Shown here piece by piece: positions 1 through 9,713 of a stretch of 64,000 nucleotides of DNA (within the stretch, counting starts at the first letter, position 1; each line of letters opens with the position of its first letter). The notes under the pieces are model-generated. The model saw nothing but the letters and a program-made list of their open reading frames with translations. It ran no database searches and was not told the DNA's origin. The position numbers and the translations under genes were made by a program. The stretch covers positions 1-64,000 of the forward strand of contig VGMY01000006.1 in NCBI GenBank assembly GCA_016866255.1, read 5' to 3'. This stretch comes from Bacteroidota bacterium. Its GTDB lineage: Bacteria > Bacteroidota > Bacteroidia > Flavobacteriales_D > Crocinitomicaceae.

Positions 1-3000
1 AGGTTCCTGCAAAAAGGTTGTTGAGATCTTGGGTAAGGGCTCCGTTGGACCACGCATACGAATAAGGAGGGGTGCCAAAGGAAGGAGTAAGGTTAACGCT
101 CCCGTTATTACCACCAAAACAGGTAACGTTCGCGTTAGCAAAGGCCAACGAAAGACCATTGGCAGGTTGGGTAATCAATACTGTCTGTGTATCGATGCAT
201 CCCGCTGCGTCGGTAATCGTAACATTGTAGGGTCCTGCTGGTATACCCGTTAAATCCTCCGCGCTGGAACCGTTCGTCCAAGCAAATGTATACGGTGCTA
301 AGCCACCCGATACGCTTAAATTTATTGCTCCTGTGCTGGTGCCAAAACAGGTAACATGGCTTTGTAAATACGAACTTGTCAGCGCACCTGGGGGTTGAGA
401 TATCGAGTCAATAATATAGACACTGCAACCGTTGGCGTCAGTCACGGTAACAGAGTAATTTCCAACAGCGAGATTTGATAGGTTTTGCTGATTAGAGCCA
501 GTATTCCAAGAGAATGTGTAAGGCAATGTACCTCCACTTACCGTTAGGGTAATTGAACCCGAAAAATCGCCGTAACATGCGATGTCATTATGCGATGAAA
601 TAACTACTAAGGCACTATCGGGCTGGGTAATGGTTTGGCTTAGGAAAAGTCCGCAACCGATAACATCGGTGACATTCACAAAATAATTCCCTGAGCTTAA
701 ATTGTAAAGGTCTTGCATCACGCTTCCGTTCGACCATTGGTAGTAATAGTTTGGATTTCCGCCCGATACGCTCAAATCAATAAAACCATCGGCACCACCA
801 AAGCAATTGACATTGCCAAAAGTGTTGCTTAGCGCCATTCCATTCGAGGGATCTATCAATGGTATGCTGAATGGAATTTGACATCCATTAGCGTCTAACA
901 CGAGTACGGTATAGGTTCCCGCGAACAGGGTATCGATATCTTGTGTTGTTTCACCATTGTCCCATTGATAGGTATAACCAGGGACTCCTCCTGCCACGGT
1001 TAAATCAATACTACCTGTAGTTCCGCCAATGCAGGAAGGATTGATATGCGTTTCGGAAATCACCAAAGCATTTGGGGGTTGTGAAATGGTGGTTACCAAG
1101 GTGTCGGTGCAAAAATTAGCATCGGTAACCACTACGCTGTACGTTCCCGCGGCTAATCCGGCAATATCCTGAGAGATTGCGGCATTGCTCCAGCTGTAGG
1201 AATAGGCAGGCGTTCCACCTGAAACCGTTAAATCAATCGAACCCGTAGCAAATCCATTACAAAGCACATCTTGATGCGTTTCGGATAATACGATTGGTAC
1301 GGAGAGATCAATCAGGGTTTGCGAAATGGAGTCTGAACACCCGTTGGCATCTTGCACCACGACGGAGTAGGTTCCTGAAGGGATGTTGTTTAAATCCTGA
1401 CTTACTTGATTGTTGGACCACAAATAGCTGTAAGGGAGCGTTCCACCGATTGGCGTTAGGTCAATGGTACCCGTTGCCGCCCCAAAGCAAAAGATATCTG
1501 TATGAGTGACCGAAACCGATAGCGGTGAAAGGGGTTGTCCAACAAAGTAACTTCCGCTTAAAGGACAACCGTTGGCATCTAACACATTTACGCTGTAATT
1601 CCCAGTAGATAAACCCGAAATAATTCCGGTGGTTGCTCCATTACTCCAAACGTAGGAATAGGGAGGAGTTCCACCTGAAACCCCCATGTTGATCGCCCCG
1701 GTACTACCGTTAAAGCAAGCCACCGGAGTAATCACCGCAGAATTGGTGAGTGGAGCAGCAGGTTGATTTACCACAACAGAGAACTGTCCAATGCAATTGT
1801 TGGCGTCGGTAATGAAAACGGTATAGACCCCAAAAGGGAGGTTGCCAATGTCTTGGGTCGTTGCTCCAATATTCCATGAATACGTATATCCCGGTGTTCC
1901 ACCTGTCACTGAAAGGTCAATGGAACCGGTGGCATCCCCGTAGCACCCCACATTGATATGCGTCTCGGACGGGGTGATGGGTTGCGCGGGCTGTAGCACG
2001 GTATCGCTGATAACTTGCGTACAGCCATTGATGTCGTTAACCGTAACAGTAAAGATTCCAGCGGGTAGATTGATGGCGTTTTGGTTGTTAGTGTTGTTCG
2101 ACCAAGCAAAGTTGTATGGGAAAGTCCCTCCCGTCGCGCTCAGGGTAATGCTTCCGTTGAAACCGCCAAAGCAGGTCACATCCGAATGCGTTGTTGCTAA
2201 CACAATGGGTGTTGGTTCGGTCAAAAATACGGTGTCATAGGCCAGGCAGCCGTTGGCATCGGTTACAATTACAGAATTGAACCCAATATTTAATCCTGTG
2301 GCGTTTGCGCTGGTTTGTCCGTTGGACCAAAGGTAAGAGTAGGGTGCGGTTCCACCGGAAGCAACAACAGAGGCAGTTCCGTCGGAAGCATTAAAACAAC
2401 TGATTTGTTGACCGTTGTAATTGGAAGTGACGGCGGCATTGGCAATGAGTAAGGTGGGTTGCGTGATTTGATAGGAGGCCGAGGACTGGCAGGTGTTTCC
2501 GTCGATGACAGTTACGGTGTACTGCCCCGGAATAAGGTTGTTAATGGTCGAATTGGTTGATGCGTTATTCCATAAATACGTGTAGCTTGGGGTGCTGCTT
2601 GCTTGAACAGTGAGGGACCCGTTGCCAAAATTGAAACAGGACACATTGCTCAAATTAACCAAATTAATGGTAGGATTCGGGTGAACGACCACTGTGTCAA
2701 GTAAGTTGAAAAACGAACAAGAACTCCCGTTAAAGGTAATATTTAGCTGGTAGGTTCCCGCGTTGTTTGCACCAGCATTATAAATTACAGGGGCGGGTAA
2801 ATTTGAGGAGAAAGCATTAGGACCAGACCAAGAATAAGAGGCGATCGGGCTGAATGGTACAAAAAACTGAAGGGAGTCGCCAAGGCAAATAGGGTCGTTG
2901 TGAGTTACAGTAGGAGGCGGACAATTTGAATTTATTACCAATTGATTATTCACATTGGTAGGACAACCGTTGGCGTCGTAAACATCGGAAAGACCATTAT

Positions 3001-4519
3001 TAGTAAATGGATTATTCGATATATTTCCTGTACCGAAGATGTAGGCTTTGTTGGTTAAGGTACTGTCGCAGGAGAGCAATAAACAGTCAGTTACTACTTG
3101 CACTCGAAAACGAACAACGGCTGAATCTGTCCCGTTGGGGGAATTGATCATGGTGCCTCCCACCGCAGCATTAGCTCCAGTATTCACCCTGGCCTTAACA
3201 AAATGACCCGCAGCATCGTATTCGGCCTGATCATCCCCGCTAACATCGGTTTTTCCCCCGATGAAAGGACCGTTAACGTAGGTTATTGAACCAGGAACGT
3301 AGGTGGTTCGAATGTCTAATGTATCTACCATGAAGGTGTTATTGGAGACGTCACTTCCGATGTTCTTGCCAATCATGGTGTATTCCAATATATCGCCAGG
3401 CAACACCTGTCCACCATTTAAGTCCTGCACATACACGGAGGCACGAAGGTCGGGTTCGTAAATGTCAATCGCCGATGTAAAGGCTCGAGCTAAAATGTTT
3501 TCAGAGCTTGTGGTAACACGAATGGTGGCCGATGTTGCATTGTTGCCGATGTAATTTAGGGCGGAATTGTTCGGATAAAAAATACCCGCATCGTATCCTA
3601 AATTATTATTTTGACTTGGATTTCTATAGGGAGTAAGCACAGCATTGTCCGAAATGGTACTATTGAAGAAATTCGTCTGAGGATGAAGCGCGTCTGAAAT
3701 GTTCACAAACGTTCCAGCACCGTTAAATTGCAACTGATCCCCTTGCGAATCCCGGTCACCATCTAAGCCTATCACCCCCAATTCAAAGGTAACGGGTCCC
3801 GTTGGAGGCGTTGTAAAGCCATTTATCGGTATGTTTAATGAATTCCCCGATGAAATATTCGCGAATCCATCGAATACCGTAAGGTTCCTCATGGATTGAA
3901 GAACGTTTTTATAGACGATGATTACGGACCAACCTGCCCAACGGTTTATTCCCGTTTCAGCTACTACATTCGCTACTGTAAATCGCGTATTGGTTCCTGA
4001 AGAGGTCAAAATAGAAGTAATGTTCTTAAAACAATAATAACTGGGATGCGCCCAAGATTGCCCTCCAATTGTAGGGACATCCAGGGTTTGATCTGCCGTC
4101 AGCGATTGATAAGCACCGCTGTTTAATTTTAGTCGAACCTGGTTTCGAGAAGCGTAATTCGGTGTATTGGCTGTTATTCGAGCGCTCCAATATAACCCTG
4201 CCCATAATATTTCAGAACAATTCGGAAGGGCTATGCTATCGCTGCTGGACATGAACGTGGTAGCATCGTTGTCAATATCCACATAGGACATATTAAAATC
4301 ACCATTAGCATAGATCCCACTTGGTGGAACTTCATTTTTAGCGGTGGTACAATTGTTTGAGTTGGGGCAACTCAATGCCACATTGGAAACGAGTTTTATT
4401 CCTCCTTTGGCATTGGTTTGATAACGCACGCTGAAAGGAGCAACAATTTGACTGAAGCTAACATTCCAAAATCCGAGAAATATAAATAGTGGAATGTAAA
4501 ATTGCCGTGTTTTTATCAA
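1..4519 (-). CDS. Giant SprB-repeat surface adhesin (partial, C-terminus beyond left edge)
   Basis: About 1506 codons are open in this frame and continue off the left edge. The N-terminus is a signal peptide (basic start, hydrophobic core, ending near NVSFSQ). About 350 residues of globular sequence follow, then a DUF11-like module (around residues 350-420, containing GDILEYTMIGKN). From about residue 600 onward come at least eleven SprB-type repeats of about 76 residues, each ending with a motif like DANGC and carrying YSWSNG and NLPAGTY-like segments. Such proteins are exported by T9SS and act as gliding or attachment adhesins. No ATG lies in frame before the signal peptide, so I chose TTG at 4519; a TAACTTTG box at 4544-4551 fits that start. 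The sorting domain should lie beyond the window. Family call is strong; ligand unknown. Confidence 0.85.
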   Translation of the reverse strand, partial: MIKTRQFYIPLFIFLGFWNVSFSQIVAPFSVRYQTNAKGGIKLVSNVALSCPNSNNCTTAKNEVPPSGIYANGDFNMSYVDIDNDATTFMSSSDSIALPNCSEILWAGLYWSARITANTPNYASRNQVRLKLNSGAYQSLTADQTLDVPTIGGQSWAHPSYYCFKNITSILTSSGTNTRFTVANVVAETGINRWAGWSVIIVYKNVLQSMRNLTVFDGFANISSGNSLNIPINGFTTPPTGPVTFELGVIGLDGDRDSQGDQLQFNGAGTFVNISDALHPQTNFFNSTISDNAVLTPYRNPSQNNNLGYDAGIFYPNNSALNYIGNNATSATIRVTTSSENILARAFTSAIDIYEPDLRASVYVQDLNGGQVLPGDILEYTMIGKNIGSDVSNNTFMVDTLDIRTTYVPGSITYVNGPFIGGKTDVSGDDQAEYDAAGHFVKARVNTGANAAVGGTMINSPNGTDSAVVRFRVQVVTDCLLLSCDSTLTNKAYIFGTGNISNNPFTNNGLSDVYDANGCPTNVNNQLVINSNCPPPTVTHNDPICLGDSLQFFVPFSPIASYSWSGPNAFSSNLPAPVIYNAGANNAGTYQLNITFNGSSCSFFNLLDTVVVHPNPTINLVNLSNVSCFNFGNGSLTVQASSTPSYTYLWNNASTNSTINNLIPGQYTVTVIDGNTCQSSASYQITQPTLLIANAAVTSNYNGQQISCFNASDGTASVVASGGTAPYSYLWSNGQTSANATGLNIGFNSVIVTDANGCLAYDTVFLTEPTPIVLATTHSDVTCFGGFNGSITLSATGGTFPYNFAWSNNTNNQNAINLPAGIFTVTVNDINGCTQVISDTVLQPAQPITPSETHINVGCYGDATGSIDLSVTGGTPGYTYSWNIGATTQDIGNLPFGVYTVFITDANNCIGQFSVVVNQPAAPLTNSAVITPVACFNGSTGAINMGVSGGTPPYSYVWSNGATTGIISGLSTGNYSVNVLDANGCPLSGSYFVGQPLSPLSVSVTHTDIFCFGAATGTIDLTPIGGTLPYSYLWSNNQVSQDLNNIPSGTYSVVVQDANGCSDSISQTLIDLSVPIVLSETHQDVLCNGFATGSIDLTVSGGTPAYSYSWSNAAISQDIAGLAAGTYSVVVTDANFCTDTLVTTISQPPNALVISETHINPSCIGGTTGSIDLTVAGGVPGYTYQWDNGETTQDIDTLFAGTYTVLVLDANGCQIPFSIPLIDPSNGMALSNTFGNVNCFGGADGFIDLSVSGGNPNYYYQWSNGSVMQDLYNLSSGNYFVNVTDVIGCGLFLSQTITQPDSALVVISSHNDIACYGDFSGSITLTVSGGTLPYTFSWNTGSNQQNLSNLAVGNYSVTVTDANGCSVYIIDSISQPPGALTSSYLQSHVTCFGTSTGAINLSVSGGLAPYTFAWTNGSSAEDLTGIPAGPYNVTITDAAGCIDTQTVLITQPANGLSLAFANANVTCFGGNNGSVNLTPSFGTPPYSYAWSNGALTQDLNNLFAGT

Positions 4520-4543
4520 AGTTCTAGTTATTACGCAATACAA

Positions 4544-4551
4544 CAAAGTTA
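4544..4551 (-). promoter_or_regulatory. -7 promoter box (TAACTTTG) for the SprB-repeat gene
   Basis: The minus strand reads TAACTTTG, matching the Bacteroidota -7 consensus TAnnTTTG. It lies 24 bases before the TTG start at 4519. No convincing -33 element was seen. Confidence 0.5.
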
Positions 4552-4601
4552 ACAATCCTCCTACGATAATAAAAAGAAATGGTTTGCTCGTAATGAGTTC
4601 T

Positions 4602-5582
4602 TTATAAGCGTAACTGGATGGAAACTGGGAGATGGTCCGAATATCCACCGAGGTATTTTGTAGCGCCGTAGGTCCTTTTCGGTTGTATTACTCCTTTATA
4701 TTCTTCCATGAGAAAAGGAAAATTATGGATCATTCCAGAATTTTTAAGGACCCCTTTTTTCGTCCCAATGAAGTTGGGGCTAACATATATATGGTCCAAA
4801 ATTCCCCATTCGTTGTTGTAATAATGCGTCCCTTTGGTGGGGCCACTTGCTGTCGTTATCATAGGATCTAATCGTTCATCCAATAGTTTAGGTCCCGCGT
4901 TCTCAGGGTAGTCGTTCAAATCACCCAATAACACGATCGGAAGACCGTTGGCTTTCTTCACGGAATCAATGAATTGACAAGCAATTTTAGCCGCTGCAAC
5001 CCGCTTTACATCGCTTTCGTTGGTTCCTCCTCTGCGGCTAGGCCAATGGTTCACCATGACGTAAAACACCTGTTTTTTTGATTTAAATTGGGCCCATAGA
5101 ATATCCCGGGTGGTAGCTTTGGTTTCTCCAGGTAAGATAAATCGGAGTTGGCTGTAGGCTAACAATTTAAGTTTGCTGCTATCGTAGATCATCGCAACGT
5201 CGATTCCACGAGCATCGGGGCTTTCAGCATGCAGCGCACCATAATTTTTAAAATCCCTTTGCTTCGCGATGATTGCCCGAACGACTTGTGCGTTTTCCAC
5301 TTCAGAAAAACCGCAAATTAACGGTTTTCCCATGGCCAGCAATACCTCGCGGATGTGGGAGAGTTTCTCTTCGTATTTGAAACTATTCCATTCATTCTTG
5401 GCATTTGGTAAAAATTCAGCATCGTCATTAGGTCCGTCTATGGTATCGAACAGATTTTCCACATTGTAAAAGGCAATGGCCCTTGTCTTTTGGCCAAGGG
5501 CTTGCGTTAGGATTGTGACAAAAAAGATGGCTAGAATAGTTGTTAATATAAAACTACACGGGGGGTTTTTTTCTTTTCTCAT
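4602..5582 (-). CDS. Secreted endonuclease/exonuclease/phosphatase-family protein
   Basis: This 326-residue protein has a signal peptide (about residues 1-31, hydrophobic core ending ALGQ) followed by an EEP fold. The family motifs are present in order: FYNVENLF near residue 40, GFSEVEN near 93, a NHWPSRRGG segment near 180, LGDLNDYP near 222 and YSDHLPV at the C-terminus. These supply the expected metal and phosphodiester-binding Asn, Glu, Asp and His residues, so it is probably an active extracytoplasmic nuclease or phosphodiesterase; the substrate is unknown. The ATG at 5582 overlaps the upstream stop codon by one base (TGATG), pointing to translational coupling with the VWA gene. A longer start at 5615 would add 11 residues before the signal peptide and is less likely. 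Confidence 0.85.
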   Translation of the reverse strand: MRKEKNPPCSFILTTILAIFFVTILTQALGQKTRAIAFYNVENLFDTIDGPNDDAEFLPNAKNEWNSFKYEEKLSHIREVLLAMGKPLICGFSEVENAQVVRAIIAKQRDFKNYGALHAESPDARGIDVAMIYDSSKLKLLAYSQLRFILPGETKATTRDILWAQFKSKKQVFYVMVNHWPSRRGGTNESDVKRVAAAKIACQFIDSVKKANGLPIVLLGDLNDYPENAGPKLLDERLDPMITTASGPTKGTHYYNNEWGILDHIYVSPNFIGTKKGVLKNSGMIHNFPFLMEEYKGVIQPKRTYGATKYLGGYSDHLPVSIQLRL

Positions 5583-7663
5583 CAGTACGCGCCAAAATAA
5601 CGTTTCAAAAACCATTCAGTAAAAAAACAAAAAGCGATTAAAAGCAGGTATAACCAGGAATCTACCATATCCCAAAATTGGGTATTGATGCGTTCTATGG
5701 AGGTAATATCGCTACGCTTTTCAATACTATCTAAGGCCTTTTTGTAGGCTGAAAAGGGATAATAATTACCTCCCGACTGTTTGGAAAGTTGTTTAAGAAC
5801 CCCATGATTCGCGGCATTAACACTTTTTTCCAAAGAAATATCCTCCACTAAAAAATCTCCCTCCTTTTTATAGGTTTTGTTTTCGTGAGTTGCTGTGGCA
5901 ATCCAATGGTATTTTCCCGGTGCCAAGATTCCTAAATCTAAACTGTATCCTTGGTTGAGCACGCGGAATTGATGAACATATTTTTTACCATCCTTGGCCC
6001 GTAAACTGAGGCTTATTTTTGGGGTGGTTATGGCTTCTAAACTCGCGTTATAGAAATTGGCATTCACGCTTATGCGGTCGTTTTTCGAAAATCGTTTTTC
6101 GAATTTAACCGTCAATCCTATTCCTTCGCGTTTGACCAGCAGGTAGGCAAAAATTTTCAGAAAAATTTCGTTGAAGTGTTCGTGGTTTTTATTCTTCATG
6201 TAGTTCGCAAGACGCCATCTCCAAATACCTTCCCCGAAAATGAGTCCATGGCTCAAAGTTGCGCTTTTGTTGAAATAGCACAAAGGTTCTTTTTTTACGG
6301 TCTTTCCCACCTTCTGAAATAAAAACGTTTCGTAGTTTCCTTTTGGCACTAAACTTCCAAATTTCGAAACCAGGGGAGGGTAGAGTTCTAGGGAATTTCT
6401 GGTCGTTTCGTCAAGCGTAAAGGAGGTAAACCCTGGGTTAAATGCGCTTTGTATCTCATCCGTTTGTCCTCGTTGGTTGGCGAGGTTAAAGAGGTCTAAT
6501 GCGGTAATAGATGCATTGGTAATATTTCCCGGGATGACAAAAAGAACAGGTATCTTGTTACTTCTTAGAAACTCGAATGCGGGTTGATCGGCGGGTAAAT
6601 TTGGTCCGTGCCAAACCACCAAATCAGGTTTGACATTTCCGCTGACCAATTCTTTTGGCGTCGAGAAGGTAGTGAGATAATTTTCATTTGTTTCAGCTGC
6701 CGAACGCAAAGCAGAAAGGTCGGGATGGGGGGAGGAGGTAACGAAACAAAGAGAATTTCGAGAGTCAATTACCTCAATATAACACGTTTTTGAATTGTTC
6801 GTTCTTGAATATTCGCCGTCCAGATAATCAATGGAAACGGTATAGGCTTGAAACCCTGTTTTTTCGGCAGCAACCTGGAATTGAACCTGTTTAAAGGCTT
6901 GTTCCTCCGCGGAGTAGTCCACGGTTTTCGTAGCAAGGGTTACTCCGTTGTGAATCAAGCGTATGTTTGCTCGCGTATTTTTGATTTTAAAGGCTTCAAC
7001 ATCTACTTCAATAGGGAATAGGTCCTTCAGAAAAACAACGTCGTTGTAAAATAAATTGCCAATGAGTTGGTCGCGTTTTGGGGTGGTGTCTCCGACTCCA
7101 AGCGTGATGATTGGAGTTAAACTTAATTGCTCAGCAGCATAGCTAGGATTATCTCCGGTGTTAAAATTCCCGTCGGAAGCAAAAAGAACAGCGCCTACGT
7201 TGCGGTTTAAGTATTGTTCGGACAAATGCTTGAATCCTAATTCATGATTCGATTGATCCTCGTTTAATGAGATCTTTCCTCCCTCTTGAATGTCGCTACC
7301 TACCGAATAAAAAAGAAGATCATATTTTCCACTGAAACGCTCTTGAACTCCTTTTTTGAAGTTTTCTAATTCACGTACAATTCGTCCGCTGTCGCGAAAA
7401 CGCATCATGGAAGAAGAGTTATCGATTAATGTAATCAGGGAAGGGCGCTCAACTTCGGTTTTGTTGAAAAGTAATGTGATGTTGAGCAAAAGCAACATCA
7501 GTAGAAAAAGACCTAGTCCTCTTAAGATTGGAAGGGTGCGCTGAATCAACTTAGATTGTGTTGATAACCAGGCGTTTTCTCGGTAAAAATACCATGCTAA
7601 AACAAAGGCTAAGGGCAATAAAAGCAGCATCCATAAAAGGGAGAAAGACGCTTGTAGATCCAT
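5582..7663 (-). CDS. Membrane protein with von Willebrand factor A domain
   Basis: The 693-residue protein has two N-terminal membrane segments (about 8-26 and 45-66), a VWA domain starting near residue 78 and a C-terminal membrane segment (about 668-688). The MIDAS motif is intact (DNSSSM, a DxSxS pattern), followed by a SDGNFNTGD segment typical of VWA folds. The long central region is probably extracytoplasmic and built of beta-sandwich modules, one around residues 525-610. Topology resembles BatA/BatB-type aerotolerance proteins, but it lacks the usual moxR/bat neighbours and is larger. It is coupled to the downstream EEP protein by a one-base overlap, which suggests they work together at the cell envelope. 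Function unknown. Confidence 0.75.
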   Translation of the reverse strand: MDLQASFSLLWMLLLLPLAFVLAWYFYRENAWLSTQSKLIQRTLPILRGLGLFLLMLLLLNITLLFNKTEVERPSLITLIDNSSSMMRFRDSGRIVRELENFKKGVQERFSGKYDLLFYSVGSDIQEGGKISLNEDQSNHELGFKHLSEQYLNRNVGAVLFASDGNFNTGDNPSYAAEQLSLTPIITLGVGDTTPKRDQLIGNLFYNDVVFLKDLFPIEVDVEAFKIKNTRANIRLIHNGVTLATKTVDYSAEEQAFKQVQFQVAAEKTGFQAYTVSIDYLDGEYSRTNNSKTCYIEVIDSRNSLCFVTSSPHPDLSALRSAAETNENYLTTFSTPKELVSGNVKPDLVVWHGPNLPADQPAFEFLRSNKIPVLFVIPGNITNASITALDLFNLANQRGQTDEIQSAFNPGFTSFTLDETTRNSLELYPPLVSKFGSLVPKGNYETFLFQKVGKTVKKEPLCYFNKSATLSHGLIFGEGIWRWRLANYMKNKNHEHFNEIFLKIFAYLLVKREGIGLTVKFEKRFSKNDRISVNANFYNASLEAITTPKISLSLRAKDGKKYVHQFRVLNQGYSLDLGILAPGKYHWIATATHENKTYKKEGDFLVEDISLEKSVNAANHGVLKQLSKQSGGNYYPFSAYKKALDSIEKRSDITSIERINTQFWDMVDSWLYLLLIAFCFFTEWFLKRYFGAY

Positions 7664-7729
7664 AGTGCGAAAGTAAGAAATTTAGGGAACAATTGAGGCT
7701 GGCCTCGGGGGTCTCTGATAATAAATGTG

Positions 7730-7737
7730 TACCTTTA
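7730..7737 (+). promoter_or_regulatory. -7-like promoter box (TACCTTTA) for the thiolase gene
   Basis: TACCTTTA differs from TAnnTTTG only in the last base and lies 16 bases before the thiolase ATG. Confidence 0.35.
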
Positions 7738-7753
7738 CCCATAAAACAACTCC

Positions 7754-8941
7754 ATGAGAAAAGAAGTATTTATTTGTTCTGCTGTGCGCACTCCGATGGG
7801 TTCTTTCATGGGCGCTTTCGCCAATGTTTCTGCGACGGAACTGGGTTCCATTGCCATAAGGGCAGCCGTGAAGCGCGCTTCGGTTGAAGTTTCGGCCATC
7901 GACGAAGTTTTCATGGGAAATGTACTTCAGGCAGGTGTGGGTCAAGCTCCAGCGAGGCAAGCTGCTTTAGGAGCAGGCCTCGGAAAAAACGTTCCTTGTA
8001 CCACCGTGAATAAAGTCTGTGCCTCCGGTATGAAAGCCATCATGTTAGGAGCTCAATCGATTCTTGCGGGGGATAATCACGTTGTTGTAGTCGGAGGCAT
8101 GGAAAATATGTCCCAAACTCCTCACTACATGAATGGGCGAAGCGGTAGCAAATTTGGTAACATTACAATGCTCGATGGAATAACCAAAGACGGCTTACTG
8201 GATGTGTATTCAAATGTTCCTATGGGAAATTGTGCCGAGATTTGTGCCAAGGAACATCATATAACAAGGGAAGAACAAGATGCTTTTGCCATCGAGTCAT
8301 ATCGGAGGGCGGCGGCAGCTTGGGATTCTGGAAAATTTGACGATGAAATTGTGGGCGTACCGGTTCCTCAGCGAAAAGGGGATGCTATTTTAGTCACCAA
8401 AGATGAAGAATTCACCAATGTTTTCTTAGACAAAATACCGAGCTTGAAACCGGCTTTCGATAAAGAAGGCACCATTACAGCCGCCAACGCATCAACCTTA
8501 AACGATGGTGCCTCGGCTTTGGTTTTGGCTTCGGCTGAGGCAGTAGAAAAGCACGGGTTAAAGCCTTTGGCGAAATTGCTTTCGTACGCGGATGCTGCAC
8601 AAGCTCCCGAATGGTTTACCACAGCCCCTTCTTTAGCGGTACCGAAAGCTCTTGAGAAAGCAGGTTTATCGGTTAAAGATGTGGATTTTTGGGAGTTGAA
8701 TCAGGCATTTTCCGTGGTGGGTATAGCAAATGCTCGTATTCTTGGACTCGATGCTTCGAAAGTTGATGTCAACGGAGGGGCTGTTGCCTTAGGACATCCT
8801 TTGGGAAATTCCGGTTCGAGGATTGTGGTAACCCTCATTCATGTTTTGAAGCAAAACCGGGCCAAAACAGGTGGGGCCGGAATTTGCAATGGAGGTGGAG
8901 GCGCTTCTGCGCTCCTTGTTGAAAATATTGCGTCAATGTGA
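7754..8941 (+). CDS. atoB: Acetyl-CoA C-acetyltransferase (thiolase)
   Basis: A 395-residue, full-length type II thiolase. The nucleophilic cysteine is in NKVCASGMKA (about residue 89), the catalytic His is in ALGHPLGNSGSR (about 347) and the second active-site Cys is in GICNGGGGAS (about 377). The enzyme condenses two acetyl-CoA or runs the reverse thiolysis in the cytosol. It could feed the last step of beta-oxidation or ketone and butanoate metabolism; the short biosynthetic-type length fits acetyl-CoA acetyltransferase better than FadA, and no fadB-like partner is adjacent. It is a single gene flanked by a divergent VWA gene and a convergent TPM gene. Confidence 0.93.
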   Translation: MRKEVFICSAVRTPMGSFMGAFANVSATELGSIAIRAAVKRASVEVSAIDEVFMGNVLQAGVGQAPARQAALGAGLGKNVPCTTVNKVCASGMKAIMLGAQSILAGDNHVVVVGGMENMSQTPHYMNGRSGSKFGNITMLDGITKDGLLDVYSNVPMGNCAEICAKEHHITREEQDAFAIESYRRAAAAWDSGKFDDEIVGVPVPQRKGDAILVTKDEEFTNVFLDKIPSLKPAFDKEGTITAANASTLNDGASALVLASAEAVEKHGLKPLAKLLSYADAAQAPEWFTTAPSLAVPKALEKAGLSVKDVDFWELNQAFSVVGIANARILGLDASKVDVNGGAVALGHPLGNSGSRIVVTLIHVLKQNRAKTGGAGICNGGGGASALLVENIASM

Positions 8942-8978
8942 AATAACGGTCAAGGGTTGGTCACGACAGGTCTTTTTA

Positions 8979-9713
8979 TTACCAGCTTCCGCTGGCACCG
9001 CCACCGCCAAAACTACCCCCGCCAAAACCGCCAAAACCGCCAGACGAACCTCCTCTGGAGTGACCACCTCCCCATCCACCTCCCCAATAGCCACCACCTC
9101 CTCCGAGAGTTGTGCCATGTACTCCCGACCGAACCGTAACGAAAATGATGAGGAGTATAACTCCAACAATCAGCAGTAAGCCCATCCACCCTAATTCGTG
9201 TTCTTTATGATAGTCCTTGTGGTTGTATTCTTTGATGGACAACGCCTTTAATACCCTGAGACTTGCGTTAATAGCCTGCTCAGGATGGTTTTTTTTCATG
9301 TTAGGAATGAATTCATAATCAAGGATGTCGCGGCAGGTAACATCCGGTATTACGGCTTCTAAACCTCTACCAATCCTCAGCGTTGCTTCTCGTCGACCTT
9401 CTCCAAAAGGTTTAATTAAAAACACGATGCCGTTGTCATTTTTCTCGTCGCCAACTCCCCATAGTTCTCCTAGTTTATCGGCAAAATCTTCTATGGCCAT
9501 GCCTTGCAAGTCATCGACAACCACAACAACTATGGCGTTGGAGGTGGATTTTTCAAAATTTACCAGCTCTTTCTCAATGTTCTGAGCTGCTTCGGGTGAA
9601 AGCAGTTGTTGTGCACTGTAATCGTTGTAAGCCCTTGGTGGATTTGGTCGTATGGGTAATTGCGCAAACGAGGTTCCGGCAAGGAGGCTGCAAAGGAGTA
9701 CGAGGTGTTTCAT
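8979..9713 (-). CDS. TPM-domain protein with glycine-rich tail (YgcG-like)
   Basis: This 244-residue protein has a signal peptide (about 1-18, SFAQ), a TPM domain (about 30-150, with VVVVVDDLQGMAIEDFA and the WGVG segment), one membrane helix (about 176-195) and a strongly glycine-rich C-terminus rich in GGG, GGW and GGS units. This architecture is that of the YgcG/TPM_phosphatase family: membrane-anchored, domain outside the cytoplasm, role in Bacteroidota poorly defined and often linked to LemA. Its ATG overlaps the stop of the upstream TPM gene (ATGA), so it is the third gene of a lemA-TPM-TPM unit. Confidence 0.85.
   Translation of the reverse strand: MKHLVLLCSLLAGTSFAQLPIRPNPPRAYNDYSAQQLLSPEAAQNIEKELVNFEKSTSNAIVVVVVDDLQGMAIEDFADKLGELWGVGDEKNDNGIVFLIKPFGEGRREATLRIGRGLEAVIPDVTCRDILDYEFIPNMKKNHPEQAINASLRVLKALSIKEYNHKDYHKEHELGWMGLLLIVGVILLIIFVTVRSGVHGTTLGGGGGYWGGGWGGGHSRGGSSGGFGGFGGGSFGGGGASGSW

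Noticed and set aside
1953-2240. Plus-strand open frames inside the SprB-repeat region
   Set aside because: They are antisense shadows of the repeat array; the minus frame has clear family motifs throughout.
1-2600. A CRISPR array, because of regular spacing
   Set aside because: The 228-bp units are coding, divergent in nucleotide sequence and in one open frame; they are protein repeats.
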